Shown: positions 52,160 to 61,032 of the stretch, piece after piece | Position numbering within the stretch: position 1 is the stretch's first letter | How the letters are laid out: every line of letters begins with the position of its first letter | Assembly: GCF_030680935.1 (NCBI RefSeq) | Contig: NZ_JAUXUP010000011.1 | Coordinates: forward strand, 47,102-111,101 | DNA length: 64,000 nucleotides | Direction of reading: 5' to 3' | Origin: Polaromonas sp. | Lineage (GTDB): Bacteria > Pseudomonadota > Gammaproteobacteria > Burkholderiales > Burkholderiaceae_C | Translations under genes and position numbers: made by a program | The notes under the pieces: model-generated | Told to the model about the DNA's origin: nothing | Database searches by the model: none | What the model saw: only the letters and a program-made list of their open reading frames with translations

Positions 52160-53818
52160 TCAGAGCAGCACCCGGCGGAAGTCGCCCAGTATCTGACCGA
52201 GGTAGGCGTTGAAACGTGCCGCCGAAGCGCCGTCGATCACGCGGTGGTCCCAGCTCAGGGACAGGGGCAGCATCAGGCGCGGCTGGAAGGCCTTGCCATC
52301 CCAGACCGGTTCGGTGCTGGATTTGCAGACGCCGAGAATCGCCACTTCCGGCGCGTTGATGATGGGCGTGAAATAACGCCCGCCAATGCCGCCCAGCGAC
52401 GAGATGGTGAAACACGCGCCCTGCATGTCCGCGGGACTCAGCTTGCCGTCGCGTGCTTTTTTGGCCAGTTCGCCCATCTCCTGCGAGATCTGCACCACGC
52501 CTTTCTTGTCGGCGTCCTTGATGACAGGTACGACCAGGCCGTTGGGGGTGTCTGCCGCGAAAGCCACGTTGTAATACTGCTTGAGCACCAGCTGGTCGCC
52601 ATCCAGCGAGGCATTGAATTCGGGAAACTTCTTCAGCGCCGCCACCGAGGCCTTGATCAGGAAGGCCAGCATGGTGATCTTGATGCCGGCTTTCTCGTTC
52701 TCTTTGTTCATCAGCACGCGGAAATTTTCCAGCTCGGTGATGTCCGCATCGTCGTGGTTGCAGACGTGCGGAATCATGACCCAGTTGCGGTGCAGATTGG
52801 CACCACTGATCTTCTTGATACGCGACATGTCCTTGCGCTCGACCGGGCCGAACTTCGTGAAGTCGACCTTGGGCCAGGGCAACAAGTCCAGGCCAGCGCC
52901 TCCGCCAGAGGCTGCGGGCGTTTTGGCGGCCTGCGCCAGGGTGCGCGCATCGCCTGCCATGACGGACTTGGTGAAGCCCTGCACATCATCGAGTGTGATA
53001 CGCCCTTTGGGGCCACTGCCCTTGACCTCGGCCAGCGGCACGCCGAGCTCGCGCGCAAACTTGCGCACCGACGGCGAGGCATGCGGCAATTTCCCGCTGC
53101 TGGAAGCGGGTTCGTGCGCGGGCATGGCGACAGCCGGTGCCACACGCTCTGGCGCTGCACCCGCTGGACTGGCGGCGGGCGCGGTTGCCACCGCAGCGGC
53201 TGCAGTTGGCGCTGCGTCAGCCGGCGCACTGGCCACCCCTTCCAGCACGACCAGCAGGTCGCCTATGTTGAGCTTGTCGCCGAGTTTGACCCTGAGCTCC
53301 TTGACCACACCGGCAGAAGAGGACGGGATCTCCATCGACGCCTTGTCCGATTCCACCGTGACGAGGGACTGCTCAGCCTTGATGCTGTCGCCGACCTTGA
53401 CCAGCACCTCGATGACGGCCACATCCTTGAAGTCGCCGATATCGGGGACACGGATTTCAACAGGTCCGCTGGCAGCGGCCGTCGGAACTGCTATTGATTG
53501 AATAGCTGCTTGCGCAGGTGCAGCAATGGCTACAGCCGCTTTTAGGTCTGCAACCGGAGCCGCAGCAGGCGCAGAAGCCGAACCGGCCTCAAGCACCAGC
53601 ACGACAGACCCTTGTTTCACTTTATCGCCGAGCTTGACCTTGAGCTCCTTGACCACGCCAGCCTGGCTCGAGGGGATTTCCATCGAGGCCTTGTCCGATT
53701 CAACCGTGATCAGTGACTGCTCCGCCTTGACGGTGTCACCGGGCTTGACCAGCAGCTCGATGACCGTTACCTCGTCAAAGTCTCCGATATCAGGGACCTG
53801 TATGTCTACCAATGCCAT
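52160..53818 (-). CDS. aceF: Dihydrolipoyl transacetylase (E2) of pyruvate dehydrogenase
   Basis: The 552-residue product has two lipoyl domains (about 1-80, Lys43; and about 118-200, Lys159, both in [11 protein letters not shown]). A peripheral subunit-binding domain lies near 250 ([18 protein letters not shown]). The C-terminal catalytic domain has the active-site [13 protein letters not shown]. Ala/Pro linkers join the domains. It transfers acetyl groups from E1 to CoA and forms the complex core. The start is fixed at the ATG at 53818. The first linker contains a copy of the dispersed repeat (residues 92-110). Confidence 0.97.
   Translation of the reverse strand: MALVDIQVPDIGDFDEVTVIELLVKPGDTVKAEQSLITVESDKASMEIPSSQAGVVKELKVKLGDKVKQGSVVLVLEAGSASAPAAAPVADLKAAVAIAAPAQAAIQSIAVPTAAASGPVEIRVPDIGDFKDVAVIEVLVKVGDSIKAEQSLVTVESDKASMEIPSSSAGVVKELRVKLGDKLNIGDLLVVLEGVASAPADAAPTAAAAVATAPAASPAGAAPERVAPAVAMPAHEPASSSGKLPHASPSVRKFARELGVPLAEVKGSGPKGRITLDDVQGFTKSVMAGDARTLAQAAKTPAASGGGAGLDLLPWPKVDFTKFGPVERKDMSRIKKISGANLHRNWVMIPHVCNHDDADITELENFRVLMNKENEKAGIKITMLAFLIKASVAALKKFPEFNASLDGDQLVLKQYYNVAFAADTPNGLVVPVIKDADKKGVVQISQEMGELAKKARDGKLSPADMQGACFTISSLGGIGGRYFTPIINAPEVAILGVCKSSTEPVWDGKAFQPRLMLPLSLSWDHRVIDGASAARFNAYLGQILGDFRRVLL
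53490..53543 (+). repeat. Dispersed ATAGCTGCTTGCGC repeat, copy 12 (in aceF linker)
   Basis: Plus-strand reading: GCTAT, 7 nt, ATAGCTGCTTGCGCA, spacer, ATGGCTACAGCCGCTTTT. On the minus strand it codes for about [19 protein letters not shown] between the two lipoyl domains of E2. Confidence 0.85.
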
Positions 53819-53860
53819 GTTCTTGTCTCCAGTTCGTCCGTATTTTTTTGCGCGTGATGA

Positions 53861-56626
53861 TCAGGCGTAGAGCGGGTTGACCTTGTCGGCATTGATGCCG
53901 TACTTCTTGATCGCCTCGGCGACCTTGGCGACCGGCACAGTGCCTTCCTCGCTGAGCGCCTTCAGCGCGGCAACCACGACATAGTGGCGGTTGATCTCGA
54001 AGTGCTCACGCAGCTTGGAGCGGAAATCGCTGCGGCCAAAACCGTCGGTACCCAGCACCTTGTAGGTACGGCCCCGCGGAATGAAGGGACGGATCTGCTC
54101 GGCGTAGGCTTTCATGTAGTCGGTCGAGGCAACCACCGGTCCCGTGTGTTTCTCGAGCTGCTGGCCCACAAAGGGAATACGCGGCGCGTCCAGCGGGTGC
54201 AGCAGGTTCCAGCGCTCGGCATCCTGGCCGTCACGCGTGAGTTCGTTAAAGCTCGGGCAACTCCAGACGTTGGCGGCGACGCCCCAGTCCTTTTCCAGCA
54301 GTTCCTGGGCAGCGATGGACTCGCGCAGAATGGTGCCGGACCCGAGCAATTGCACGCGCGGAGCCGTCCCGGCCTGGCCCTTGGTCAGCCCCTGGCCGCC
54401 TTCCTTGAGCAGGTACATGCCCTTGACGATCTGCGCCTCGGTGCCGGGGGTCAGACCCGGCATCGCATAGTTCTCGTTGAGCAGCGTGATGTAGTAGAAA
54501 ACGTTTTCCTGGCGCTCGACCATGCGCTTGAGACCGTCCTGCATGATCACCGCCACTTCATGGGCATAGGTCGGGTCGTAGCTGACGCAGTTGGGAATCG
54601 TGCCGGCCAGGATGTGGCTGTGCCCGTCCTCGTGCTGCAGGCCTTCACCATTGAGCGTCGTGCGGCCCGAAGTGCCGCCCAGCAGAAAACCACGCGCCTG
54701 CATGTCGCCGGCTGCCCAGGCCAGGTCGCCGACACGCTGGAAGCCGAACATCGAGTAATACACGTAGAACGGGATCATGATCCGGTTGTTCGTGCTGTAA
54801 GAGGTGGCCGCCGCGATCCAGCTGCTCATGCCGCCGGCCTCGTTGATGCCCTCCTGCAGGATCTGGCCCTGCTTGTCTTCCTTGTAATACATCACCTGGT
54901 CTTTGTCGACCGGTGTGTATTTCTGGCCTGCCGGGTTGTAGATGCCGATCTGGCGGAACAGGCCTTCCATGCCGAAAGTGCGGGCCTCGTCCACCAGGAT
55001 GGGCACCACGCGCGCGCCGAGCGCCTGATCGCGCAGCAGCTGCGTGAGGAAACGCACATAGGCCTGGGTGGTGGAGATTTCGCGGCCTTCCGGCGTGGGC
55101 TCGATCACCGACTTGAAGGACTCCAGCGACGGGGCCGTGAAGCTCTCGTCGGCCTTGGTCCGGCGGTGCGGCAGGTAGCCACCGAGGGCCTTGCGGCGCT
55201 CGTGCAGGTATTTCATTTCAGGCGTGTCGTCGGCCGGCTTGTAGAAAGGGACCTCCGGCAGCTGGCTGTCGGGAATCGGGATGTTGAAGCGGTCGCGGAA
55301 GGCCTTGATGTCCTCATCAGACAGCTTTTTGGTCTGGTGGACGTTGTTCTTGCCCTCGCCGATCTTGCCCATGCCAAAACCCTTGACGGTCTTGATCAGC
55401 AGCACGGTCGGCTGGCCGGGGTGGTTGACCGCCTTGTGAAACGCCGCGTAGACCTTTTTCGAATCATGGCCGCCGCGGCGCAGGTCGAAAATCTCCTCAT
55501 CGCTCATCCGGGAGACCATCTCCAGCGTCTCCGGGTTCTGGCCAAAGAAATGCTTGCGCACATAGGCACCGTCGTTGGCCTTCATTGCCTGGTAGTCGCC
55601 GTCCAGGGTGTCCATCATGACCTTGCGCAGCGCACCGTTCTTGTCGCGTGCAAGCAGCGGATCCCAGTTGCTGCCCCAGACCAGCTTGATCACATTCCAG
55701 CCAGAGCCGCGGAACTCGCCCTCGAGCTCCTGGATGATCTTGCCGTTGCCGCGCACCGGGCCGTCCAGGCGCTGCAGATTGCAGTTGACGACGAAGATGA
55801 GGTTGTCAAGGTTTTCGCGGGCGGCCAGACTGATCGCACCCAGCGATTCAACCTCGTCCATCTCGCCGTCGCCGCAGAACACCCAGACCTTGCGGTTTTC
55901 GGTGTTGGCAATGCCGCGTGCGTGCAGGTATTTGAGAAACCGCGCCTGGTAAATCGCCATCAGCGGGCCCAACCCCATGGAGACCGTGGGGAATTGCCAG
56001 AACTCGGGCATCAGCTTGGGGTGCGGGTAGCTCGAGAGGCCCTTGCCGTCGACCTCCTGGCGGAAGTTCAGCAACTGCTCTTCAGTCAGGCGGCCTTCGA
56101 GGTAGGCACGGGCATACACACCGGGCGACACATGGCCCTGGATGTACAGGCAGTCGCCGCCGTGGGTGTCACTCTCGGCATGCCAGAAATGATTGAAACC
56201 GGCCCCGAACAGGCTGGCCAGGGAAGCGAAGGACCCAATGTGGCCGCCCAGGTCACCCCCATCGGCCGGATGCAGGCGGTTGGCCTTGACCACCATGGCC
56301 ATGGCATTCCAGCGCATGTAGGCGCGCAGGCGCTGCTCGATCAGCAGGTTGCCGGGAGAAGGCACCTCGTCGCTGGGTTCGATGGTGTTGACATAACCTG
56401 TGGTGGCGGAGAACGGCGTGTCTATGCCCTCCTGGCGCGCCTGTTCCAGCAGTTGCTCGAGCAGGAAGTGGGCCCGGGCGCGGCCCTCGTCGTTGCTGGG
56501 GCTGTTGGCAATGACGGCACTCAGCGCGTCAATCCACTCGCGGGTCTCCTGGGAGTCCTTGTCGGGGACGTCGTTGGCGGCGCTGCCCAAGGTATCGACA
56601 CGCGCCTGTTCCGGATTTGCAGCCAT
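53861..56626 (-). CDS. aceE: Pyruvate dehydrogenase E1 component, homodimeric type
   Basis: The 921-residue product decarboxylates pyruvate using thiamine diphosphate. ThDP-binding is seen as GDGEMDEVESLGA with the terminal NN-type segment VVNCNLQRLDGP. Family blocks SYPHPKLMPEFWQFPTVSMG and GTIPNCVSYDPTYAHE are typical of AceE. It lies 42 nt upstream of aceF; the gap to the sensor kinase gene (56627-56856) is AT-rich and must carry divergent promoters. Confidence 0.97.
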   Translation of the reverse strand: MAANPEQARVDTLGSAANDVPDKDSQETREWIDALSAVIANSPSNDEGRARAHFLLEQLLEQARQEGIDTPFSATTGYVNTIEPSDEVPSPGNLLIEQRLRAYMRWNAMAMVVKANRLHPADGGDLGGHIGSFASLASLFGAGFNHFWHAESDTHGGDCLYIQGHVSPGVYARAYLEGRLTEEQLLNFRQEVDGKGLSSYPHPKLMPEFWQFPTVSMGLGPLMAIYQARFLKYLHARGIANTENRKVWVFCGDGEMDEVESLGAISLAARENLDNLIFVVNCNLQRLDGPVRGNGKIIQELEGEFRGSGWNVIKLVWGSNWDPLLARDKNGALRKVMMDTLDGDYQAMKANDGAYVRKHFFGQNPETLEMVSRMSDEEIFDLRRGGHDSKKVYAAFHKAVNHPGQPTVLLIKTVKGFGMGKIGEGKNNVHQTKKLSDEDIKAFRDRFNIPIPDSQLPEVPFYKPADDTPEMKYLHERRKALGGYLPHRRTKADESFTAPSLESFKSVIEPTPEGREISTTQAYVRFLTQLLRDQALGARVVPILVDEARTFGMEGLFRQIGIYNPAGQKYTPVDKDQVMYYKEDKQGQILQEGINEAGGMSSWIAAATSYSTNNRIMIPFYVYYSMFGFQRVGDLAWAAGDMQARGFLLGGTSGRTTLNGEGLQHEDGHSHILAGTIPNCVSYDPTYAHEVAVIMQDGLKRMVERQENVFYYITLLNENYAMPGLTPGTEAQIVKGMYLLKEGGQGLTKGQAGTAPRVQLLGSGTILRESIAAQELLEKDWGVAANVWSCPSFNELTRDGQDAERWNLLHPLDAPRIPFVGQQLEKHTGPVVASTDYMKAYAEQIRPFIPRGRTYKVLGTDGFGRSDFRSKLREHFEINRHYVVVAALKALSEEGTVPVAKVAEAIKKYGINADKVNPLYA

Positions 56627-56856
56627 GGTTTGTCTCCTGCTGGTCGCTAGTTTGCTAGCTGGTGGTTGACTCGCGTTTTCATCACGTTAACGCAATTTGG
56701 ATTCCAGTCTCCAGTTTCGCACAATTTTTTCAGAATTTCAAATAGTGCTCATTGTTTTCATATTGTGATATTTACAAGGCCGCGCCCTTGAAATGCTTTT
56801 GATCTGAACTGCACCGTTCCGGCCGCAGAACAACTCCCGTAAACTGCACCCTCGCC
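56627..56856. promoter_or_regulatory. Divergent promoter region of aceE and the sensor-kinase gene
   Basis: 230 bp, AT-rich in the middle (around 56690-56780). It separates the aceE start from the kinase start. Several TTGTG/CACAA and TTTCA-like half-sites occur, but no clean palindrome stands out. A regulator with a site here could couple PDH synthesis to the two-component system next door. Confidence 0.4.
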
Positions 56857-59421
56857 ATGAAAGAACCCACGCCCTCCACTTTTGACAGCCCTGCAGGGCA
56901 AGCGCCTCTGGCCCGCTGGCGCAGCTGGTGGCGCCGGCAGTCACCGACGCGTCAGGATCGCTTCGTCACGCTGGGGCCCTTGTTCTCGGTGATGCTGTTC
57001 CTGTCTGCCGTGGTGGCCGCCTTTGGCTATTTGCGCATTGAGGAAATTGACCGCGAGCAGCAAGCCGTCAAGCGCGATGTGGAATACGCCCAGCAACGGC
57101 TGCGCCTGCGCCTGCTGGAGCGCCAGGAGCAATTGATGCGACTGAGCCGCGACGTCTCCAACAAGGAGGTGGATTCCGACGAATTTGTGGCGCAGGCCGA
57201 ATCGCTGGTCAACCAGTACCCCGAGCTGCTGGCGGTGACCTGGGTGGACTCGCGCCGTCGGGTCAGGTCCTCTTATGTCTCCCCCAGCGCCAACGCCTCG
57301 CAAATGCAGCTCGTCGGCGAGCAGATCAAGCGCGGAGAAACTGAAAGCACTTTTGGTCTGGCGCGGGACCTGCGGCAACCGGTGTATTCGCGCCCGCTCA
57401 CGATCAAGGACGATGCGAGCTATAACGCGCCCAGCGTGCAGTTGCAGGTTCCTCTGGATGACCAGGGGCGTTTTGACGGCGTCATCATGGGCGAATACAC
57501 GATAGACGGTCTGCTGCGTTTTGGCGTTCCCAATGAGGTGACGGCTAAATACGCGGTTGCCCTGCTGGACGACAAAGGAAACCTGCTGGCCGGCATTCTG
57601 CCGCCGCCCAGAAACACCGCCGCCCAATTGCTGCCCTGGTCGGACGAAGCGCAAGAGTATGAAATTCCGGTATCTCCGATAGGCAACGGCTTGCTGCTCA
57701 AGGCCCAGGGCTACAGGGCTTCGCTGGGCGTGGTCGGTAGCGGCTTTTTCTGGCTGGTCAGTGCGCTCAGCGCCCTCACCGTGTGGATGCTGCTGGGTAC
57801 CTGGCGCCATACCCGGCGCCGGGTGCAGGCCCAGGAAGCCCTGATCTCCGAAACCAACTTCCGCCGGGCCATGGAAAATTCCATGCTGACCGGCATGCGT
57901 GCGCTGGATCTGCAGGGCCGCATCACCTATGTGAACCCGGCCTTTTGCCAGATGACCGGCTGGAGCGAGGCCGAGCTGGTGGGCCGTACCGCACCCTTTC
58001 CATACTGGCCGGAGCAGGACCGCGAAACACTGGCCGCCCGGCTGGATGACGAATTACATGGCCGCTCCACACCAGGCGGTTTTGAGGTACGGGTTAAACG
58101 CAAAAGCGGTGCGATTTTCGATGGCCGGATGTACGTCTCGCCCCTGATAGACCCGCGTGGTCAGCAAACCGGCTGGATGACCTCGATGACCGACATCACC
58201 GAGCCCAAACGCATTCGGGAGGAATTGTCGGCATCGTACGAGCGCTTCACCACAGTTCTGGAAGGCCTGGACGCAGCCGTCTCGGTGGCACCGTTGGGCA
58301 GTGAAGAGCTGTTGTTTACCAACAAGCTGTACCGCGCATGGTTTGGCGGCGAGGTGGCTGGCCACATGAACCTGATCGCCCAGGCCGGTGTCCCGGCGGT
58401 GGCGCCCACCGACGACACGCTCGACGCAGTCGATGGGTTGGCCGGTTTTCCGACGGATACCCTGACCGCAGCGCAAAGTGAAAACGCAGAAATTTTTGTA
58501 CCCGAGCTCGGCAAGTGGCTGGAGGTGCGCTCGCGTTACCTCACCTGGGTGGACGGACGCCTGGCGCAGATGGTGATTGCCACCGACATCACGCCGCGCC
58601 GCCATGCCGAAGAGCAGGCAGCGCAACAGGCCGAGCGCGCCCAATCGGCCAGCCGACTGATCACCATGGGCGAGATGGCATCCAGCGTGGCGCATGAACT
58701 GAATCAGCCGCTGACTGCGATCAACAATTACTGCAATGGCATGGTGTCACGCATCAAGGGCCAGCAGATCAGCAATGAAGACCTGCTGATTGCTCTGGAG
58801 AAAACCGCCAAACAGGCGCACCGAGCCGGGCAGATCATCCAGCGCATCCGTTCTTTCGTCAAACGCAGCGAACCCAATCGCAGCGCCGCCGATGTCGCCA
58901 CCATGGTCAGCAACGCGATGGAGCTGGCCGACATCGAGCTGCGCCGCCACAACGTGCGGCTCAGCCACTACATTGCAGCGCGCCTGCCGGCGCTGCTGGT
59001 GGACCCCATCCTGATCGAGCAGGTACTGATCAACCTGATGAAAAATGGCGCCGAATCCATCGCTCAGGCAAGGCGCCCGACGGCGCGTCGCAGCGTCGAG
59101 CTGCGGGTGGTACCCAAGACCATCGAGGACCAGAGCGTGGTCGAGTTCTCGGTACTCGACTCGGGCAAAGGACTGTCACCCGAGGTGATGAGCCGGTTGT
59201 ACGAAGCTTTTTATTCAACCAAGGCTGAGGGCATGGGCATCGGGCTGAAATTGTGCCGCAGCATTGTCGAGTCGCACCAGGGCAGGATGCAGGCAGAGAA
59301 CCTCTACAATGGCGACGAAGTAGTGGGCTGCCGGTTTACCTTCTGGATTCCCGTGACGCCCCTGCGGGCGCCAGCACCGGCAGCCGCAGAGCTGCCCACC
59401 CCTCCGGCCGGTGTTCACTGA
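56857..59421 (+). CDS. PAS-domain sensor histidine kinase (DctS/FixL-like)
   Basis: The 854-residue membrane kinase has helices near 42-62 and 286-308, so a periplasmic sensor domain of about 220 residues lies between them. The cytosolic part has one clear PAS domain (from about 330: NSMLTGMRALDLQGRITYVN, GWSEAELVG), a second PAS-like region (about 455-590), and a kinase core. The H-box is SSVAHELNQPLTAINNY; the N box is LINLMKNGAESI; the G boxes are DSGKGLS and GMGIGLKLCRSI. It pairs with the FixJ-type regulator 38 nt downstream. The ligand is unknown; homologues often sense dicarboxylates or redox state. Confidence 0.93.
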   Translation: MKEPTPSTFDSPAGQAPLARWRSWWRRQSPTRQDRFVTLGPLFSVMLFLSAVVAAFGYLRIEEIDREQQAVKRDVEYAQQRLRLRLLERQEQLMRLSRDVSNKEVDSDEFVAQAESLVNQYPELLAVTWVDSRRRVRSSYVSPSANASQMQLVGEQIKRGETESTFGLARDLRQPVYSRPLTIKDDASYNAPSVQLQVPLDDQGRFDGVIMGEYTIDGLLRFGVPNEVTAKYAVALLDDKGNLLAGILPPPRNTAAQLLPWSDEAQEYEIPVSPIGNGLLLKAQGYRASLGVVGSGFFWLVSALSALTVWMLLGTWRHTRRRVQAQEALISETNFRRAMENSMLTGMRALDLQGRITYVNPAFCQMTGWSEAELVGRTAPFPYWPEQDRETLAARLDDELHGRSTPGGFEVRVKRKSGAIFDGRMYVSPLIDPRGQQTGWMTSMTDITEPKRIREELSASYERFTTVLEGLDAAVSVAPLGSEELLFTNKLYRAWFGGEVAGHMNLIAQAGVPAVAPTDDTLDAVDGLAGFPTDTLTAAQSENAEIFVPELGKWLEVRSRYLTWVDGRLAQMVIATDITPRRHAEEQAAQQAERAQSASRLITMGEMASSVAHELNQPLTAINNYCNGMVSRIKGQQISNEDLLIALEKTAKQAHRAGQIIQRIRSFVKRSEPNRSAADVATMVSNAMELADIELRRHNVRLSHYIAARLPALLVDPILIEQVLINLMKNGAESIAQARRPTARRSVELRVVPKTIEDQSVVEFSVLDSGKGLSPEVMSRLYEAFYSTKAEGMGIGLKLCRSIVESHQGRMQAENLYNGDEVVGCRFTFWIPVTPLRAPAPAAAELPTPPAGVH

Positions 59422-59458
59422 CAAGTGACTTGTTATCGTCTTCTCAAAAAGGTTTGGC

Positions 59459-60085
59459 ATGAGCTTGATTCCGAAAAAAGGTACCGTCTACGTCGTCGAT
59501 GACGACGAGGGCGTGCGCGACTCGCTCCAGTGGCTGCTGGAGGGCAAGGACTATCGGGTGCGCTGCTACGACTCGGCAGAAACTTTTCTGAGCCGCTACG
59601 ACCCGCGTGAAGTCGCCTGCCTCATTGTGGATATCCGGATGGGCGGCATGACCGGCCTGGAGTTGCAGGATCGTCTGGTCGAACGCAAGTCACCGTTGCC
59701 CATCGTCTTCATTACCGGCCACGGCGACGTGCCGATGGCAGTGGACACCATGAAGAAAGGCGCCATGGATTTCATCCAGAAGCCTTTTCAGGAAGAAGCG
59801 TTGGTGGGTCTTGTCGAGCGCATGCTGAATCAGGCCAAAGAGGCTTTCAGCGAACACCAGCAGTCGGCCAGCCGCGACGCCCTGCTGGCAAAGCTCACCT
59901 CGCGCGAAGCCCAGGTGCTGGAGCGCATTGTGGCCGGCCGCCTGAACAAGCAGATCGCCGACGACCTGGGCATCAGCATCAAGACGGTGGAGGCGCACCG
60001 CGCCAACATCATGGAAAAACTCAATGCAAACACCGTGGCCGACCTGCTGAAAATTGCGCTGGGTTCGAGCGCGCCCAAAGCCTGA
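59459..60085 (+). CDS. FixJ/NarL-type response regulator
   Basis: The 208-residue product has a receiver domain (phospho-acceptor Asp58 in LIVDIRMGG; acidic pocket VVDDDEGV; switch VFITGHGDV; Lys in FIQKPFQEE) and a LuxR helix-turn-helix (LTSREAQVLERIVAGRLNKQ, then ISIKTVEAHRANIM). It is the probable partner of the preceding kinase. Its possible targets include the divergent aceE promoter. This is inferred from location only. Confidence 0.95.
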   Translation: MSLIPKKGTVYVVDDDEGVRDSLQWLLEGKDYRVRCYDSAETFLSRYDPREVACLIVDIRMGGMTGLELQDRLVERKSPLPIVFITGHGDVPMAVDTMKKGAMDFIQKPFQEEALVGLVERMLNQAKEAFSEHQQSASRDALLAKLTSREAQVLERIVAGRLNKQIADDLGISIKTVEAHRANIMEKLNANTVADLLKIALGSSAPKA

Positions 60086-60101
60086 GACCAACTTTCCGGT
60101 T

Positions 60102-60157
60102 GCTATCCTTTCGGTAGCTGCTTGCGCCCGTGGTTCATGAGCCAGCGGGCGTTTTTA
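60102..60157 (+). repeat. Dispersed ATAGCTGCTTGCGC repeat, copy 13 (doubles as terminator)
   Basis: The head is GCTAT, 7 nt, GTAGCTGCTTGCGCC. The tail reads CGCCCGTGG...CCAGCGGGCGTTTTT, an inverted repeat followed by five Ts, which replaces the usual AAAGGGCTGGAGGCC. It lies 17 nt after the response-regulator stop and likely ends its transcript. Confidence 0.85.
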
Positions 60158-60174
60158 CTTGAAGAACAGACACC

Positions 60175-61032
60175 ATGACCGCACAACTCATTGATGGCAA
60201 CGCCTTGTCCAAGCAGCTGCGCGGCGCTGTCGCCCAGCGGGCATCCGCCCTGCGCGCACGCGGCATTGTTCCCGGCCTGGCCGTGGTGCTGGTTGGCGAA
60301 AATCCGGCCAGCCAGGTTTATGTGCGCAACAAGGTCAAGGCCTGTCAGGACAACGGCATACATTCGCTGCTGGAGCCCTACCCCGCCACCATGAGCGAAG
60401 CCGAGCTGCTGGCGCGCGTCGATGCTTTGAACCGCGATCCGGCTATCCACGGCATCCTGGTGCAGTTGCCCTTGCCGGCCCACATCGACGCGCAAAAAGT
60501 CATAGAAGCGATTTCGCCCGACAAGGATGTAGATGGTTTTCATGTGGCCAGCGCTGGTGCCCTGATGGTTGGTCAGCCGGGCTTCTGGCCCTGCACACCC
60601 TATGGCTGCATGAAGATGCTGGAAAGCCTGAACGACGGCAAGGGCTACGAGCTCAAGGGCAAACATGCGGTGGTGATAGGCCGCAGCAACATCGTTGGCA
60701 AACCGATGGCGCTGATGCTGCTGCAAAAAAATGCGACGGTCACCATCTGCCACAGCGGCACCCAGAACCTCAAGGCCCTGACCCTTCAAGCCGATGTGGT
60801 GGTTGCCGCTGTGGGCAAGCGCAATGTGCTGACGGCCGACATGGTCAAGCCGGGCGCGGTGGTCATCGACGTCGGCATGAACCGCAACGAGGCCGGCAAA
60901 CTCTGCGGCGATGTGGATTTTGAGGGCGTCAAGGAAGTTGCCGGCTGGATCACCCCGGTGCCGGGCGGCGTCGGCCCCATGACCATCACCATGCTGCTGG
61001 TCAATACCCTTGAGGCGGCTGAACGCGGCTGA
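60175..61032 (+). CDS. folD: Methylenetetrahydrofolate dehydrogenase/cyclohydrolase
   Basis: The 285-residue bifunctional enzyme interconverts 5,10-methylene- and 10-formyl-tetrahydrofolate. The catalytic lysine is Lys53 in [23 protein letters not shown] and [16 protein letters not shown] are standard. The start is the ATG at 60175. The end overlaps the convergent DUF4149 gene by 32 bases. Confidence 0.97.
   Translation: MTAQLIDGNALSKQLRGAVAQRASALRARGIVPGLAVVLVGENPASQVYVRNKVKACQDNGIHSLLEPYPATMSEAELLARVDALNRDPAIHGILVQLPLPAHIDAQKVIEAISPDKDVDGFHVASAGALMVGQPGFWPCTPYGCMKMLESLNDGKGYELKGKHAVVIGRSNIVGKPMALMLLQKNATVTICHSGTQNLKALTLQADVVVAAVGKRNVLTADMVKPGAVVIDVGMNRNEAGKLCGDVDFEGVKEVAGWITPVPGGVGPMTITMLLVNTLEAAERG

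Noticed and set aside
51782-53497. A 571-residue plus-strand frame across lpdA and aceF
   Set aside because: Spans the gap between two certain genes on the other strand; low-complexity translation.
53984-56650. An 888-residue open frame antisense to aceE
   Set aside because: It is a shadow of GC-rich codon use on the other strand; no domain or ribosome site, and aceE itself is certain.
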